From Klenkia taihuensis (GTDB lineage Bacteria; Actinomycetota; Actinomycetes; Mycobacteriales; Geodermatophilaceae): DNA of 64,000 nucleotides. The stretch is taken from NCBI RefSeq assembly GCF_900112525.1, contig NZ_FOMD01000001.1, positions 1,426,001 through 1,490,000 of the forward strand, read 5' to 3'. Position 1 is the first letter of the stretch. Each line of letters starts with the position of its first letter. Of this stretch, positions 10,045 through 22,288 are shown piece by piece. The notes under the pieces are model-generated. The model had not been told where the DNA came from. It did no database searches and was given only the letters and a program-made list of their open reading frames with translations. A program made the position numbers and the translations under genes.

Positions 10045-12264
10045 TTGCGCCGAACGCGCCTCACCCTCGCCGCGACCCTGGTGGCCTCGGCCGGCCTGGT
10101 CGCGCTGCCCACCGCGGCGTCCGCCGCCCCGGCAGCTGCCGCCGACGTACCGGTGCAGTTCCTGACCCTCAACGACCTGCACGGGCGCATCGCCACCCCT
10201 GCGGCGGACAACCGCGACGGCCAGATCACGGTGGACGGCCAGTCGACCCTGGTCGGCGGCGCCGCGAACATCGCGACCCTGGTCGCCGACGCCCGGGCCT
10301 CGTTCGCCGCGGCCGGCGGTGCCGCGGCCTCCTCCGCGCTGATCGGCATGGGGGACCTGGTCGGGGCCTCCCCGTTCGAGTCCGCCGCCTTCCGGGACGA
10401 GTCGACCATCGAGGTCCTGAACTCGATGGGCATGGCGGTGTCCGTGGTCGGCAACCACGAGTTCGACCGCGGCACCGACGAGCTGCGGCGCATCTCGGGC
10501 GCGACGGACGGCACCTTCACCGACGGCATCACCGCCTGCGAGGACGTCGGCCTGCCGTCGGACTACTGCTTCGACGACAGCGCGCGTCAGCCCTTCGCCG
10601 GGACCGACTTCCCCTACCTGGCCGCGAACGTCGTGGTCAAGGGCACCACCACCCCGATGCTGCCGCCGTACGAGGTCCTCGACGTGGGCGGCGGCCAGCG
10701 TGTCGGCGTCATCGGCGTCGTGACCGAGACGACCGACACCATCGTCGCCCCGACCGGCATCGCGGACGTCGACTTCATCGACGAGGCCGACGCCATCAAC
10801 CGCTACGTGCCGCAGCTGCAGGCCCAGGGCGTCCAGGCCATCGTTGCGCTCGTCCACGAGGGCGGTGAGCCCGAGACCCCTGCGGCGGTGTCCGGATGCG
10901 GCGAGCTGACCGGGCCCATCGTCGACATCAACGAGCGCACGGACGCGGCCGTGGACATCGTGCTCTCGGCGCACACGCACCAGAACTACAGCTGCTACCT
11001 GACCGACCCGGCAGGTCAGCCGCGCCTGGTGGCCCAGGCCGGCTACTACGGCCGCGAGCTCGGGGACATCCGGTTCGTCGTCGACGGCGCGACCGGCGAC
11101 GTCGACCGGCTCTGCGGCACCTACACGGCGACCAACCTGCCGGTCCTCCAGTCGCTGGCCGACGACCCGGCCACGACGGCGATCGTCGACTACTGGGTCG
11201 CCCAGGCTGCCACCGTGGGCAACCAGCAGGTGGGGACCACGGCCGTCGCCGTCAACCGCGACTCGGCGCGCACCGCCGAGTCCCCGCTGGCCAACACCAT
11301 CGCCCAGGCGCAGCTGGAAGCGCTGCAGGACGACCCGGCCGGTGCCTACGACGACCCCGCGGCCGAGTTCGGTGGTGTCCCCGTCGTCGCGTTCATGAAC
11401 CCCGGCGGTGTCCGCGCCAACATCGACGCCGGACCGGTCACCTACAACGAGGCGTTCACCGTCCAGCCGTTCGGCAACTACGTCAACGCGGTGACGCTGA
11501 CCGGCGAGCAGCTGCGGCTGGTCCTGGAGCAGCAGTTCATCACCCCGGCGCGCAGCACCCAGCTGTTCATGGGCACCTCGGAGGGTTTCCGGTACGACTA
11601 CGACGCCGCCCGGCCGGCCTACGACCGCGTCGACCCCACGTCGATCGAGGTCCAGGACCCGGCGACGGGGACGTTCGTCCCGGTCAGCCCGACCGCGACC
11701 TACCGCGTGGTCGAGAACTCGTTCCTGGCGACGGGTGGCGACACGTTCACCGCCTTCACCCTCGGCACGGAGCCCGTGACGGGTCCGGTCGATGTCGACA
11801 CCTTCATCGACTTCCTCGGCCGCAACCCGAACTACACGCCGCCGTCGGGTTCGGCAACGGCGCCCAACGGGTTCCACGCCACCCCCGTCACCGGCGGCAC
11901 GTGGGCCTCGGCCCCGCTCACCCCGCCGGCCGGCGGTGGCGGCGGCGCCGGTGACAACGGCGGCTCCGCGTCCGCGACCGGTGTCAGTGGTGCGCTCGGC
12001 GTCGCCGCGGCCGGGTACACCTGCCCGGCCGAGCCGACCCCGGGCACCGGCGGCGGCGCGGGCACCCCGGGCGGCGGCACCGGCACCGGCACCCCCGTCA
12101 CCCAGCCGGTCGCCAACCCCGGCAACGGCATCGGGACCGGTCAGCTCGCGAACACCGGGGCGGCCACCGGGCAGCTGACCGCGCTCGGCGTCGGCCTGCT
12201 GCTGGCCGGCGGGGTCGCCACCGTGGCGGGCTACCGTCGCGGGCGTGGCATCACCCAGCAGTAG
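10045..12264 (+). CDS. Secreted 5'-nucleotidase/metallophosphatase with LAxTG cell-wall sorting signal
   Basis: A 739-residue exported enzyme that probably dephosphorylates nucleotides outside the cell. The TTG start has GGAGG four bases upstream and gives a clean signal peptide (RRTRLTLAATLV, cleavage near ASA-AP). The metallophosphatase domain shows LNDLHGRI, MGDLVGASPF, VVGNHEFDRG and SAHTHQN, which hold the two-metal site. The C-terminal nucleotidase domain shows MNPGGVRANID and YNEAFTVQPFGNY. A Gly/Thr-rich linker then leads to LANTG (residues 701-705), a hydrophobic helix and a basic tail RRGR, which is a sortase signal of the LAxTG class read by class E sortases. An in-frame ATG at 9988 would add 19 residues and spoil the signal peptide. 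No sortase gene is nearby. Confidence 0.9.
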   Translation: MRRTRLTLAATLVASAGLVALPTAASAAPAAAADVPVQFLTLNDLHGRIATPAADNRDGQITVDGQSTLVGGAANIATLVADARASFAAAGGAAASSALIGMGDLVGASPFESAAFRDESTIEVLNSMGMAVSVVGNHEFDRGTDELRRISGATDGTFTDGITACEDVGLPSDYCFDDSARQPFAGTDFPYLAANVVVKGTTTPMLPPYEVLDVGGGQRVGVIGVVTETTDTIVAPTGIADVDFIDEADAINRYVPQLQAQGVQAIVALVHEGGEPETPAAVSGCGELTGPIVDINERTDAAVDIVLSAHTHQNYSCYLTDPAGQPRLVAQAGYYGRELGDIRFVVDGATGDVDRLCGTYTATNLPVLQSLADDPATTAIVDYWVAQAATVGNQQVGTTAVAVNRDSARTAESPLANTIAQAQLEALQDDPAGAYDDPAAEFGGVPVVAFMNPGGVRANIDAGPVTYNEAFTVQPFGNYVNAVTLTGEQLRLVLEQQFITPARSTQLFMGTSEGFRYDYDAARPAYDRVDPTSIEVQDPATGTFVPVSPTATYRVVENSFLATGGDTFTAFTLGTEPVTGPVDVDTFIDFLGRNPNYTPPSGSATAPNGFHATPVTGGTWASAPLTPPAGGGGGAGDNGGSASATGVSGALGVAAAGYTCPAEPTPGTGGGAGTPGGGTGTGTPVTQPVANPGNGIGTGQLANTGAATGQLTALGVGLLLAGGVATVAGYRRGRGITQQ

Positions 12265-13285
12265 CAGCACCGAGCACGCCGGCACCACCGACCCGAGGCC
12301 GGTCCCCACGTCACCGTGGGGGCCGGCCTCGGGCGTCGGGTCGCTGCCCGGCACGGACCCGGCGGAGGCCGTCCGGCTCGTGGTGGGGGAGCTGCCCGGG
12401 TTCGCGCACCTGCCCGAGCTGCCCGCCCGCGGCGCCGGCGCCGACATCACCGGCCGCACCGCCGCCCTGCTGGTCGACCTCTCCGTCGACCTGACCCCCG
12501 CCGGCTGGCGGCTGGTGCCCCGCCCGGGCAGGGACCTGCAGCGGGCCCAGGAGTTCCTCGCCCGCGACCTCGACGCCCTCCACGAGGTCGCCGGCGACTG
12601 GACCGGCCCGTTCAAGGTGCAGGCGGCCGGGCCCTGGACGCTCGCCTCCATGCTCGAGCGCACCCGCGGTGACCGCGCCGTCGTCGACCCCGGCGCCCGC
12701 CGCGACCTCGCCCAGTCCCTCGCCGAGGGCCTGCGCGCGCACGCCGCCGAGGTCGCCGCCCGGCTGCCCGGCGCCACGGTCGTCGTCCAGGTCGACGAGC
12801 CGGCCCTGCCCGCGGTGCTGCAGGGTGGGCTGCCCACCGCCAGCGGCTTCGGCAAGCTGCCCGCCGTCGAGGAACCCGTGGCCACCGAGGAGCTCACCCG
12901 CTTCCTCGACGCCCTCGACCTGCCGGTCGCCGTGCACTGCTGCGCCCGGCAGGTGCCGCTCGCGCTGCTGCGCACCGCCGGCGCCGACGCCGTCGGGTTC
13001 GACCTGGGCCTGGTCACCGACCTCGACGCCGTCGGCACCGCGGTCGACGAGGGCACCCACCTGTTCCTCGGCGTCGTCCCCGGCACCGACACCGCCCTGC
13101 CCGCCCCCAAGGCCACCGCCACCCGCCTGCAGCAGTGGTGGGGTCGGCTCGGCTTCCCGGCCGAGCAGCTGCACACCGCGGTGACGCTGACCCCCACCTG
13201 CGGGCTCGCCGGCGCGAGCCCCGGCTACGCCCGCGCGGCGATGGCGCACGTCCGCGAGGCGGCGAAGTACCTCCTGCCGGACTGA
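12245..13285 (+). CDS. MetE-like (UROD/MetE fold) protein, Rv3015c-type
   Basis: A 346-residue protein related to the C-terminal catalytic half of cobalamin-independent methionine synthase. VVQVDEPALPAVL, the zinc-ligand-like VAVHCCARQVP and TPTCGLAGASPGYARAAM supply His and Cys residues matching MetE metal ligands. It lacks the N-terminal half of true MetE, so methionine synthesis is unproven. The gene immediately before ligA in mycobacteria (Rv3015c) is of the same type. The GTG at 12245 is the only plausible start, yet it lies inside the end of the nucleotidase gene, and a strong hairpin (12295-12330) falls within its first 30 codons. The family start is usually just before GVGSLPGTDP. Confidence 0.8.
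   Translation: MASPSSSSTEHAGTTDPRPVPTSPWGPASGVGSLPGTDPAEAVRLVVGELPGFAHLPELPARGAGADITGRTAALLVDLSVDLTPAGWRLVPRPGRDLQRAQEFLARDLDALHEVAGDWTGPFKVQAAGPWTLASMLERTRGDRAVVDPGARRDLAQSLAEGLRAHAAEVAARLPGATVVVQVDEPALPAVLQGGLPTASGFGKLPAVEEPVATEELTRFLDALDLPVAVHCCARQVPLALLRTAGADAVGFDLGLVTDLDAVGTAVDEGTHLFLGVVPGTDTALPAPKATATRLQQWWGRLGFPAEQLHTAVTLTPTCGLAGASPGYARAAMAHVREAAKYLLPD
12295..12330. terminator. Hairpin terminator of the 5'-nucleotidase gene, inside the next ORF
   Basis: A 15-bp stem (GAGGCCGGTCCCCAC with its complement, one G-U pair) and a six-base loop start 31 bases after the nucleotidase stop. It lies in the predicted 5' coding part of the MetE-like gene. Confidence 0.65.
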
Positions 13286-16266
<2,981 letters not shown>

Positions 16267-16387
16267 GGGCACCTCCGCAGGACCGCCGGGTGTCGATCTC
16301 CGTCGATCGTGGGCGCCGCCAGCCTGCCGCACCGACCCCCGTCGAGGTCAACCCGCCTCGCGGACCGGGGCCGTGGTCCGCCCCACG

Positions 16388-16393
16388 TAGACT
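16388..16393 (+). promoter_or_regulatory. Candidate -10 box for the gatCAB operon
   Basis: TAGACT lies 69 bases before the gatC ATG in the divergent gap between gatC and the ACT gene. No convincing -35 box was found. Confidence 0.4.
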
Positions 16394-16462
16394 TCCCGGG
16401 TCGGGGAGCCGCGTGCTCCCCGCCGTCCACCGAGCAGATCGACACTGGGGTCCCGCCACCGC

Positions 16463-16774
16463 ATGAGCACGGACGCACACAGCCTGTCCCGAGACGACGT
16501 CGCCCACCTGGCGCGGCTGTCCCGCCTCGCCGTCACCGACGAGGAGCTCGACCGCTTCGCCGAGCAGCTCGGCGTCGTGCTCGGCGCCGTCGCCCGGGTG
16601 CAGGACGCGCCGACGGCCGACGTCACCCCCACCACGCACGCCGTGCCGCTGACCAACGTGCACCGGCCCGACGTGGTCACCCCCAGCCTGCCCCGCGAGC
16701 AGGTGCTGGCCGGTGCCCCGGCGGCCGAGGACGACCGGTTCCGCGTGCCGCGCATCCTGGGGGAGGAGGCGTGA
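16463..16774 (+). CDS. gatC: Glutamyl/aspartyl-tRNA(Gln/Asn) amidotransferase subunit C
   Basis: GatC (103 aa) is the small subunit that wraps around GatA and stabilises the GatCAB amidotransferase. The N-terminal helices show [21 protein letters not shown], and the C-terminal part LRPD-like stretch reads [11 protein letters not shown] before the conserved [10 protein letters not shown]. Length is typical. The stop overlaps the gatA start (GTGA). With gatA, gatB, gltX and tRNA-Gln in the same window, indirect Gln-tRNA formation is the likely job. Confidence 0.95.
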   Translation: MSTDAHSLSRDDVAHLARLSRLAVTDEELDRFAEQLGVVLGAVARVQDAPTADVTPTTHAVPLTNVHRPDVVTPSLPREQVLAGAPAAEDDRFRVPRILGEEA

Positions 16775-18288
16775 GCAGCGACCTGACCCGCCTGGACGTC
16801 ACCGCGCTGCAGGCCGCCCTCGCCGGCGGGGAGACCAGCGCCGTCGAGGTCACCCGCGCGCACCTGGACGCCATCGAGGCCACCGACGGCGCGCTGAACT
16901 CCTACCTGCACGTCGACACCGAGACCGCGCTGGCCACCGCCGCCGAGGTCGACCGCGCCCGCGCCGCCGGCGAGGAGCTGGGCCGGCTGGCCGGCGTCCC
17001 CGTCGCGCTCAAGGACGTCGTCGTCACCGACGGCGTGCCCACCACCAGCGGCTCGCGCATCCTCGAGGGCTGGCGGCCGCCCTACGACGCCACCGTCGCC
17101 GCGCGCCTCAAGGCCGCCGGGACCGTGCTGCTGGGCAAGACCAACATGGACGAGTTCGCGATGGGCTCCTCCACCGAGAACTCCGCCTACGGCCCGACCC
17201 GCAACCCGTGGGACCACGACCGCATCCCCGGCGGCTCGTCCGGCGGGTCCTCGGCCGCGGTCGCCGGGTTCCTCGCGCCGTGGGCCGTCGGCACCGACAC
17301 CGGCGGTTCGATCCGCCAGCCCGCCGCCGTCACCGGCCTGGTCGGGCACAAGCCCACCTACGGCTCGGTGTCCCGCTACGGGCTCATCGCGTTCTCCTCC
17401 AGCCTCGACCAGGCCGGCCCGATGGCCCGCACCGTCGCCGACGCCGCGCTCATGCACGAGGTCATCGGCGGGCACGACCCGCGCGACTCCACCTCCATCG
17501 ACGCCCCGGCCGCCCCCTACGTCGCCGCGGCGCAGCAGGGCGCGCAGGGCGACCTGACCGGCACCGTGGTCGGCGTCGTCCGCGAGCTCGGCGGTGAGGG
17601 CCACACCGACGGCTACGAGCCCGGCGTCCTCGAGGCCTTCCGGGCCGGGGTCGAGCAGCTGCGCGCGCTGGGCGCCGAGGTCCGCGAGGTGTCCTGCCCC
17701 AGCTTCGACCTGGCGCTGGCCGCCTACTACCTGATCGCGCCGAGCGAGGCGTCGTCCAACCTGTCCCGCTTCGACGGCGTCCGGTACGGCCTGCGGGTCG
17801 GCGACGACGGCAGCCGCGACCTCGACGAGGTCATGGCGCTGACCCGCGAGCAGGGCTTCGGGCCCGAGGTCAAGCGCCGGATCATCCTCGGCACCTACGC
17901 CCTGTCGGCCGGCTACTACGAGGCCTACTACGGCCAGGCGCAGAAGGTCCGCACGCTCATCGGCCGCGACTTCCTCACCGCCTTCGGCGACGGCGTCGAC
18001 GTGCTGGTCAGCCCGACCTCGCCCAGCGTCGCCTTCCCGATCGGGCAGCGGGTCGACGACCCCCTGGCCATGTACGCCGCCGACCTGTGCACGCTGCCGG
18101 CCAGCCTCGCGGGTCTGCCGGCGATCTCCGTGCCGTGCGGGCTCTCCGAGGGGCTGCCCGTCGGGCTGCAGGTGATGGCGCCCGCGCTCGCCGACGACCG
18201 CTGCTACCGGGTCGGTGCCGCGCTCGAGGCCGCGCAGGACGCCGCCCGCGGCGGCACGTTCCTGGGTCAGCTGGCGGCCCGCGCATGA
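16771..18288 (+). CDS. gatA: Glutamyl-tRNA(Gln) amidotransferase subunit A
   Basis: GatA (505 aa) is the glutaminase that feeds ammonia to GatB for converting Glu-tRNA(Gln) to Gln-tRNA(Gln). The amidase signature [21 protein letters not shown] is present. The Ser-cisSer-Lys triad can be assigned by comparison to Lys81 (VALKDVV), Ser156 and Ser180 ([10 protein letters not shown]). [13 protein letters not shown] and [22 protein letters not shown] are typical. The GTG start follows GGGAGGAGG and overlaps gatC; its end overlaps the small membrane protein gene by ATGA. Confidence 0.97.
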   Translation: MSSDLTRLDVTALQAALAGGETSAVEVTRAHLDAIEATDGALNSYLHVDTETALATAAEVDRARAAGEELGRLAGVPVALKDVVVTDGVPTTSGSRILEGWRPPYDATVAARLKAAGTVLLGKTNMDEFAMGSSTENSAYGPTRNPWDHDRIPGGSSGGSSAAVAGFLAPWAVGTDTGGSIRQPAAVTGLVGHKPTYGSVSRYGLIAFSSSLDQAGPMARTVADAALMHEVIGGHDPRDSTSIDAPAAPYVAAAQQGAQGDLTGTVVGVVRELGGEGHTDGYEPGVLEAFRAGVEQLRALGAEVREVSCPSFDLALAAYYLIAPSEASSNLSRFDGVRYGLRVGDDGSRDLDEVMALTREQGFGPEVKRRIILGTYALSAGYYEAYYGQAQKVRTLIGRDFLTAFGDGVDVLVSPTSPSVAFPIGQRVDDPLAMYAADLCTLPASLAGLPAISVPCGLSEGLPVGLQVMAPALADDRCYRVGAALEAAQDAARGGTFLGQLAARA

Positions 18289-18470
18289 GCACCGCCCTCA
18301 AGGCCGCGTGGGGCCTGACCGCCTTCGTCGTCCTCGCCGGCGCCGTGCTGTGGGCGACCACCGGCCGCGCCGTGTTCGCCGTGTTCATCGTCCTCGGGGT
18401 CCTCACCGCCGTCGGTGCCGTGGTCACCGGCCGGGCCGAGGCCCGGGAAGCCAAGAAGGAGCAGAAGTGA
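18285..18470 (+). CDS. Small two-helix membrane protein inside the gat operon
   Basis: A 61-residue protein that begins ATGA over the gatA stop and ends GTGA over the gatB start, so it is translationally coupled on both sides. The sequence contains two hydrophobic stretches (about residues 7-24 and 29-46, the second [19 protein letters not shown]) and a charged tail [10 protein letters not shown]. No family is recognised. Its position suggests a role or expression tied to GatCAB, perhaps membrane association, but that is speculation. Codon usage resembles its neighbours, with GC-rich third positions. Confidence 0.8.
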   Translation: MSTALKAAWGLTAFVVLAGAVLWATTGRAVFAVFIVLGVLTAVGAVVTGRAEAREAKKEQK

Positions 18471-19969
18471 GCACCGACCGTCTGCTCGAGTTCGACGACG
18501 TCGTCTCCCGGTACGAGCCGGTCTTCGGCCTGGAGACCCACGTCGAGCTGGGCACCGCCTCCAAGATGTTCTGCGGCTGCTCGACCACCTTCGGCGCCGA
18601 GCCCAACACCCAGACCTGCCCGGTCTGCCTGGCGCTGCCCGGCGCGCTGCCGGTGGCCAACGCCGCCGCCATCGAGGCCACCATCCGCATCGGCCTCGCG
18701 CTCGGCTGCCGGATCGCCACCTGGTGCCGGTTCGCCCGGAAGAACTACTTCTACCCCGACATCCCCAAGGGCTTCCAGACCTCGCAGTACGACGAGCCGC
18801 TGTGCACCGCGGGGCACCTGGACGTCGAGGTCGACGGCGAGACCTACCGGGTGGAGATCGAGCGGGTGCACCTCGAGGAGGACACCGGCAAGAACCTGCA
18901 CGTCGGCGGGGCCACCGGGCGCATCCACGGCGCCGACCACTCGCTGGTCGACTTCAACCGCGCCGGCATCCCGCTGGTCGAGATCGTCACCCGCCCCGTC
19001 CCCGGCGTCGGTGCCAAGGCCCCCGAGGTCGCCCGCGCCTACGTCGCCGAGCTGCGCGAGATACTGCTGGCCCTGGGCGTGTCCGAGGTCCGCATGGAGC
19101 GCGGCAACCTGCGCTGCGACGTCAACACCTCCCTGGCGCCGGTCGGGTCGCTGGAGTGGGGCACCCGCACCGAGACCAAGAACGTCAACTCGCTGCGCTC
19201 GGTCGAGCGGTCCGTGCGCTACGAGATGCGCCGGCAGGCCGCGCTGCTCGACGACGGCGAGCGGATCCTGCAGGAGACCCGGCACTTCCACGAGGACACC
19301 GGGTCCACCTCGGCCGGGCGGAGCAAGGAGGAGGCCACCGACTACCGGTACTTCCCCGAGCCCGACCTCGTGCCGATGGCCCCCGACGTCGCGTGGGTCG
19401 AGCAGCTGCGCGCCGACCTCCCCGAGCTGCCCGCCGCCCGCCGGGCGCGGCTGCGCGAGGAGTGGGGCCTGTCCGACACCGAGATGGCGTGGCTGGTCAA
19501 CGCCGGCGCCCTCGGCCTGGTCAGCGACACCGTCGCCGCCGGCGCCGACCCCGCCGACGCCCGCAAGTGGTGGCTGGGCGAGCTGTCCCGCCGCGCCAAG
19601 GACGCCGGGGTCGAGCTCACCGACCTGGCCGTCACCCCGGCGCAGGTCGCCGAGCTCACCCAGCTCGTCGCCGAGGGCACCGTCAACGACCAGCTGGCCC
19701 GCCAGGTGCTCGACGGCGTGCTGGCCGGCGAGGGCTCCCCGCGCCAGGTCGTGGACTCCCGCGGGCTGGCCGTGATGGGCGACTCCGACGAGCTCGGCGC
19801 GGCCGTCGACGCCGCGATCGCCGGCGCCCCCGACGTGGTCGAGAAGGTCCGCGGCGGCAAGACCGCGGCGCTGGGTGCGCTGGTCGGTGCGGTCATGAAG
19901 GAGACCCGCGGCAAGGCCGATGCAGCCACCGTCCGCCGCATGCTCGAGGAGCGGGTGCTCGGCGGGTGA
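18467..19969 (+). CDS. gatB: Aspartyl/glutamyl-tRNA amidotransferase subunit B
   Basis: GatB (500 aa) phosphorylates and amidates the misacylated Glu-tRNA(Gln). The signature begins [16 protein letters not shown] and continues [21 protein letters not shown], with the cysteine motifs Cys-Gly-Cys and Cys-x2-Cys that bind zinc. [16 protein letters not shown] and [13 protein letters not shown] are conserved active-site segments. The C-terminal YqeY-like tail for tRNA binding ends [12 protein letters not shown]. The GTG has AAGGAG upstream and overlaps the small membrane protein gene. Confidence 0.97.
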   Translation: MSTDRLLEFDDVVSRYEPVFGLETHVELGTASKMFCGCSTTFGAEPNTQTCPVCLALPGALPVANAAAIEATIRIGLALGCRIATWCRFARKNYFYPDIPKGFQTSQYDEPLCTAGHLDVEVDGETYRVEIERVHLEEDTGKNLHVGGATGRIHGADHSLVDFNRAGIPLVEIVTRPVPGVGAKAPEVARAYVAELREILLALGVSEVRMERGNLRCDVNTSLAPVGSLEWGTRTETKNVNSLRSVERSVRYEMRRQAALLDDGERILQETRHFHEDTGSTSAGRSKEEATDYRYFPEPDLVPMAPDVAWVEQLRADLPELPAARRARLREEWGLSDTEMAWLVNAGALGLVSDTVAAGADPADARKWWLGELSRRAKDAGVELTDLAVTPAQVAELTQLVAEGTVNDQLARQVLDGVLAGEGSPRQVVDSRGLAVMGDSDELGAAVDAAIAGAPDVVEKVRGGKTAALGALVGAVMKETRGKADAATVRRMLEERVLGG

Positions 19970-20035
19970 TCCCGCTGCAGCCACTGCACCGAGCCGGCAC
20001 CGGGGCCGCCGGCGGGGCTCACGTCCGGTCAGGAC

Positions 20036-20075
20036 GCAGCGATCCGGTCACCGCACGCCGTGACCGGATCGCTGC
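20036..20075. terminator. Bidirectional hairpin between gatB and the lipoprotein gene
   Basis: A perfect 16-bp stem (GCAGCGATCCGGTCAC) with an eight-base loop. It lies 66 bases after gatB and 47 bases after the convergent lipoprotein gene, so it can serve both. Confidence 0.8.
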
Positions 20076-20122
20076 ACGGTGACCGCCCGAGGCCACGGTG
20101 ACCGGGCGACGGGGACGTCGGA

Positions 20123-21268
20123 CTACAGCGGGCTGGTGGCGTCCGAGGCGGGCGGCTGGATGCGCAGCACCTTGTCGTCGTCCTCGGCGGGGGAGCCGAT
20201 CCCGTCGGTGTTGGACGTGGTGATCCACAGCGCGCCCTCGGGGTCGACCAGCACCGTGCGCAGCCGCCCGTACTCGTCGGCCAGGAACGGCTGCGGCTCC
20301 TCGACAGGCGCGCCGTCGGGGCCCAGGGTGGCCAGCACGACCTGCCGGCCGTCCAGCGCACCGAGGAAGACGAAGCTGCCCGACAGCGCGCAGCCCGACA
20401 GCCCGCCCGCCTCGCCGGGGACGCTCAGCACCGCGGGCAGGCTGCCCGGCAGGGCCACCGGCGAGCCGTAGTCGCCGTCGGCCACCAGCCGGTTGAGCTC
20501 GTCGGCGCCGGTGGCCGAGTCGTCGGTGGCGAAGACCGCGCCGTCGGCGCCCAGGCACAGGCCCTTCACGTCCGACAGCCCCGAGCTGTACACCGGCCCG
20601 GCACCCACCGGCTGGCCGAACACGTCGTAGGCGAGCACCTTGCCGGCCAGCGAGGTCGGGTCCTGGGCCAGCCGCGCGTCGCCGGTGTCGCCGGTGCCCA
20701 CGTAGAGCGTGCCGTCGACGCCGAACACCAGGCCGCCGCCGTTGCGGGTCTCCCCGCGCGGGATGCCGGTGACCACCGGGTTGGGCGTGCCGCCCAGCGG
20801 GAACCGCACCACCCGGTTGTCGGTCGCGGTGGACAGGTAGGCGTAGAACAGCCCGTCCTGGGCGAAGGTCGGCGACAGCGCCAGCCCCAGCAGCCCGCCG
20901 TCGCCGGTGGTGTCGACCCCGGGCACGACCATCAGCTCCTGGGCGGGGGAGCGGTCGGGGAAGACCTTGAGCAGCCGGCCGGTCTCGCGCTCGGCGACCA
21001 CCCCGGTGCCGTCGGGCAGCAGCACCAGCCCGGTGGGCACCGCGAGGTCGGTGGCCAGGACGTTGGGGTCGCCCTCCTGCTCCTGCCCGGTGCCGGGGGA
21101 GGGGTCACCCGGCGCGGGGGCGGGTGCGGTCGCCGAGGGCGGACCGACCTGCGGGCCGGGCGCGTCCTGCACCTCGCGGAAGGGACCGGAGGGGGTGTAG
21201 CCACCGCCGCACGCGGCGAGCAGCAGGCACGCCGACGCCGCCACCAGCGCGCGGGCTCCCCGGGTCAC
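20123..21268 (-). CDS. LppZ-like lipoprotein, glucose/sorbosone dehydrogenase-type beta-propeller
   Basis: A 381-residue exported lipoprotein. The signal sequence ends in the lipobox LLLAAC (lipidated Cys20), followed by a Pro/Gly-rich linker. The body has the repeats of soluble PQQ sugar dehydrogenases, e.g. LAVPTGLVLLPDGTGVVAER, GDGGLLGLALSPTF and NGGGLVFGVDGTLYVGTGD. In mycobacteria LppZ (Rv3006) has this fold and this position opposite gatB. Whether it binds PQQ is unknown. The GTG start at 21268 gives a normal signal peptide; upstream frame is a shadow. Confidence 0.85.
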   Translation of the reverse strand: MTRGARALVAASACLLLAACGGGYTPSGPFREVQDAPGPQVGPPSATAPAPAPGDPSPGTGQEQEGDPNVLATDLAVPTGLVLLPDGTGVVAERETGRLLKVFPDRSPAQELMVVPGVDTTGDGGLLGLALSPTFAQDGLFYAYLSTATDNRVVRFPLGGTPNPVVTGIPRGETRNGGGLVFGVDGTLYVGTGDTGDARLAQDPTSLAGKVLAYDVFGQPVGAGPVYSSGLSDVKGLCLGADGAVFATDDSATGADELNRLVADGDYGSPVALPGSLPAVLSVPGEAGGLSGCALSGSFVFLGALDGRQVVLATLGPDGAPVEEPQPFLADEYGRLRTVLVDPEGALWITTSNTDGIGSPAEDDDKVLRIQPPASDATSPL

Positions 21269-21325
21269 CCCGCCCAGGGTACGCACCGGTCGGCCCCCCG
21301 GATCGCCGTACGCGCAGCGCAGCCC

Positions 21326-21340
21326 TAGCGTCGGGGCGTG
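21326..21340 (+). promoter_or_regulatory. Leaderless-type -10 box of the 2-hydroxyacid dehydrogenase gene
   Basis: TAGCGT at 21326-21331, six bases, then GTG at 21338, with no ribosome binding site. Confidence 0.6.
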
Positions 21341-22288
21341 CCCGACGCCCCCGTGATCGACCTGCCCGACGACGCCGAGCTGCACGTGCTGGTGCCCTCC
21401 CGCCGCCTCGGCGAGCACCTGGAGCAGCTGTCCCCGCGCGTCCGCGCGCACCGGGTGGACCCCGCCGACGGCCCGCCCACCGGGGACGCCGCCCGCGCCC
21501 GGGTCTGGGTCCCCGCCGGCGGCTCGGGCATCCCCGACGGCTTCCTGGACGGTCTGCCCGACCTCCGGCTGGTGCAGCTGATGAGCGCCGGTGCCGAGAA
21601 GTTCGCCGGCCGGCTGCCCGACGGCGTCGTGCTGTGCAACGCCCGCGGCGCGCACACCCCGGCGACCGCGGAGTGGGTGGTCGCCGCGACCCTGGCCGCC
21701 CAGCGCGGCCTGCCGCACCTCACCCGCGAGCAGGACGCCGGCCGCTGGTCCCCGCGCACCGACCGCTCGCTGGTCGGCGCCCGCGTGCTCGTCGTCGGCG
21801 CCGGCGACATCGGCCGCACCGTCGGGGCGATGATGGCCGGCTTCGACGTCGACCTGACCTACGTCGCCCGCACCGCCCGCGACGGCGTCCGGTCCACCGC
21901 CGACCTGCCCGAGCTGCTGCCCGACGCCGACGTCGTCGTGGTCATCGTCCCGGTCACCGACGAGACCACCGGGATGGTGGACGCCGCGTTCCTGGCCGCC
22001 ATGCCGGACGGCGCGCTGCTGGTCAACGCCGCCCGCGGCGTCGTCGTCGACACCGACGCCCTGCTGGCCGAGCTCACCGCCGGCCGGCTGCGCGCCGCGC
22101 TGGACGTCACCGAGCCCGAGCCGCTGCCCGAGGGCCACCCGCTGTGGACGGCGCCGGGGCTGCTGCTGACCCCGCACGTGGCCGGGAACGTCCCCGACAC
22201 CGGCCGGCGCGCCACCGAGGCGGTCGCCGCGCAGCTGCAGCGCGTCCTGGCGGGGGAGCCGCTGCAGAACGTCGTCGAGACCTACTGA
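21338..22288 (+). CDS. D-isomer specific 2-hydroxyacid dehydrogenase
   Basis: A 316-residue NAD(P)-dependent oxidoreductase of the D-2-hydroxyacid family, cytosolic. The Rossmann motif is VLVVGAGDIGR. The catalytic Arg lies in LLVNAARGVVVDTDAL, the Glu in DVTEPEPLPEGHPLW, and the His in LLTPHVAGN. It lacks an ACT domain, unlike SerA at 32 kb. Substrate not identifiable; glyoxylate or phosphoglycerate-type acids are common. Its end overlaps the convergent Cfp6-like gene by seven bases. Confidence 0.88.
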   Translation: MPDAPVIDLPDDAELHVLVPSRRLGEHLEQLSPRVRAHRVDPADGPPTGDAARARVWVPAGGSGIPDGFLDGLPDLRLVQLMSAGAEKFAGRLPDGVVLCNARGAHTPATAEWVVAATLAAQRGLPHLTREQDAGRWSPRTDRSLVGARVLVVGAGDIGRTVGAMMAGFDVDLTYVARTARDGVRSTADLPELLPDADVVVVIVPVTDETTGMVDAAFLAAMPDGALLVNAARGVVVDTDALLAELTAGRLRAALDVTEPEPLPEGHPLWTAPGLLLTPHVAGNVPDTGRRATEAVAAQLQRVLAGEPLQNVVETY

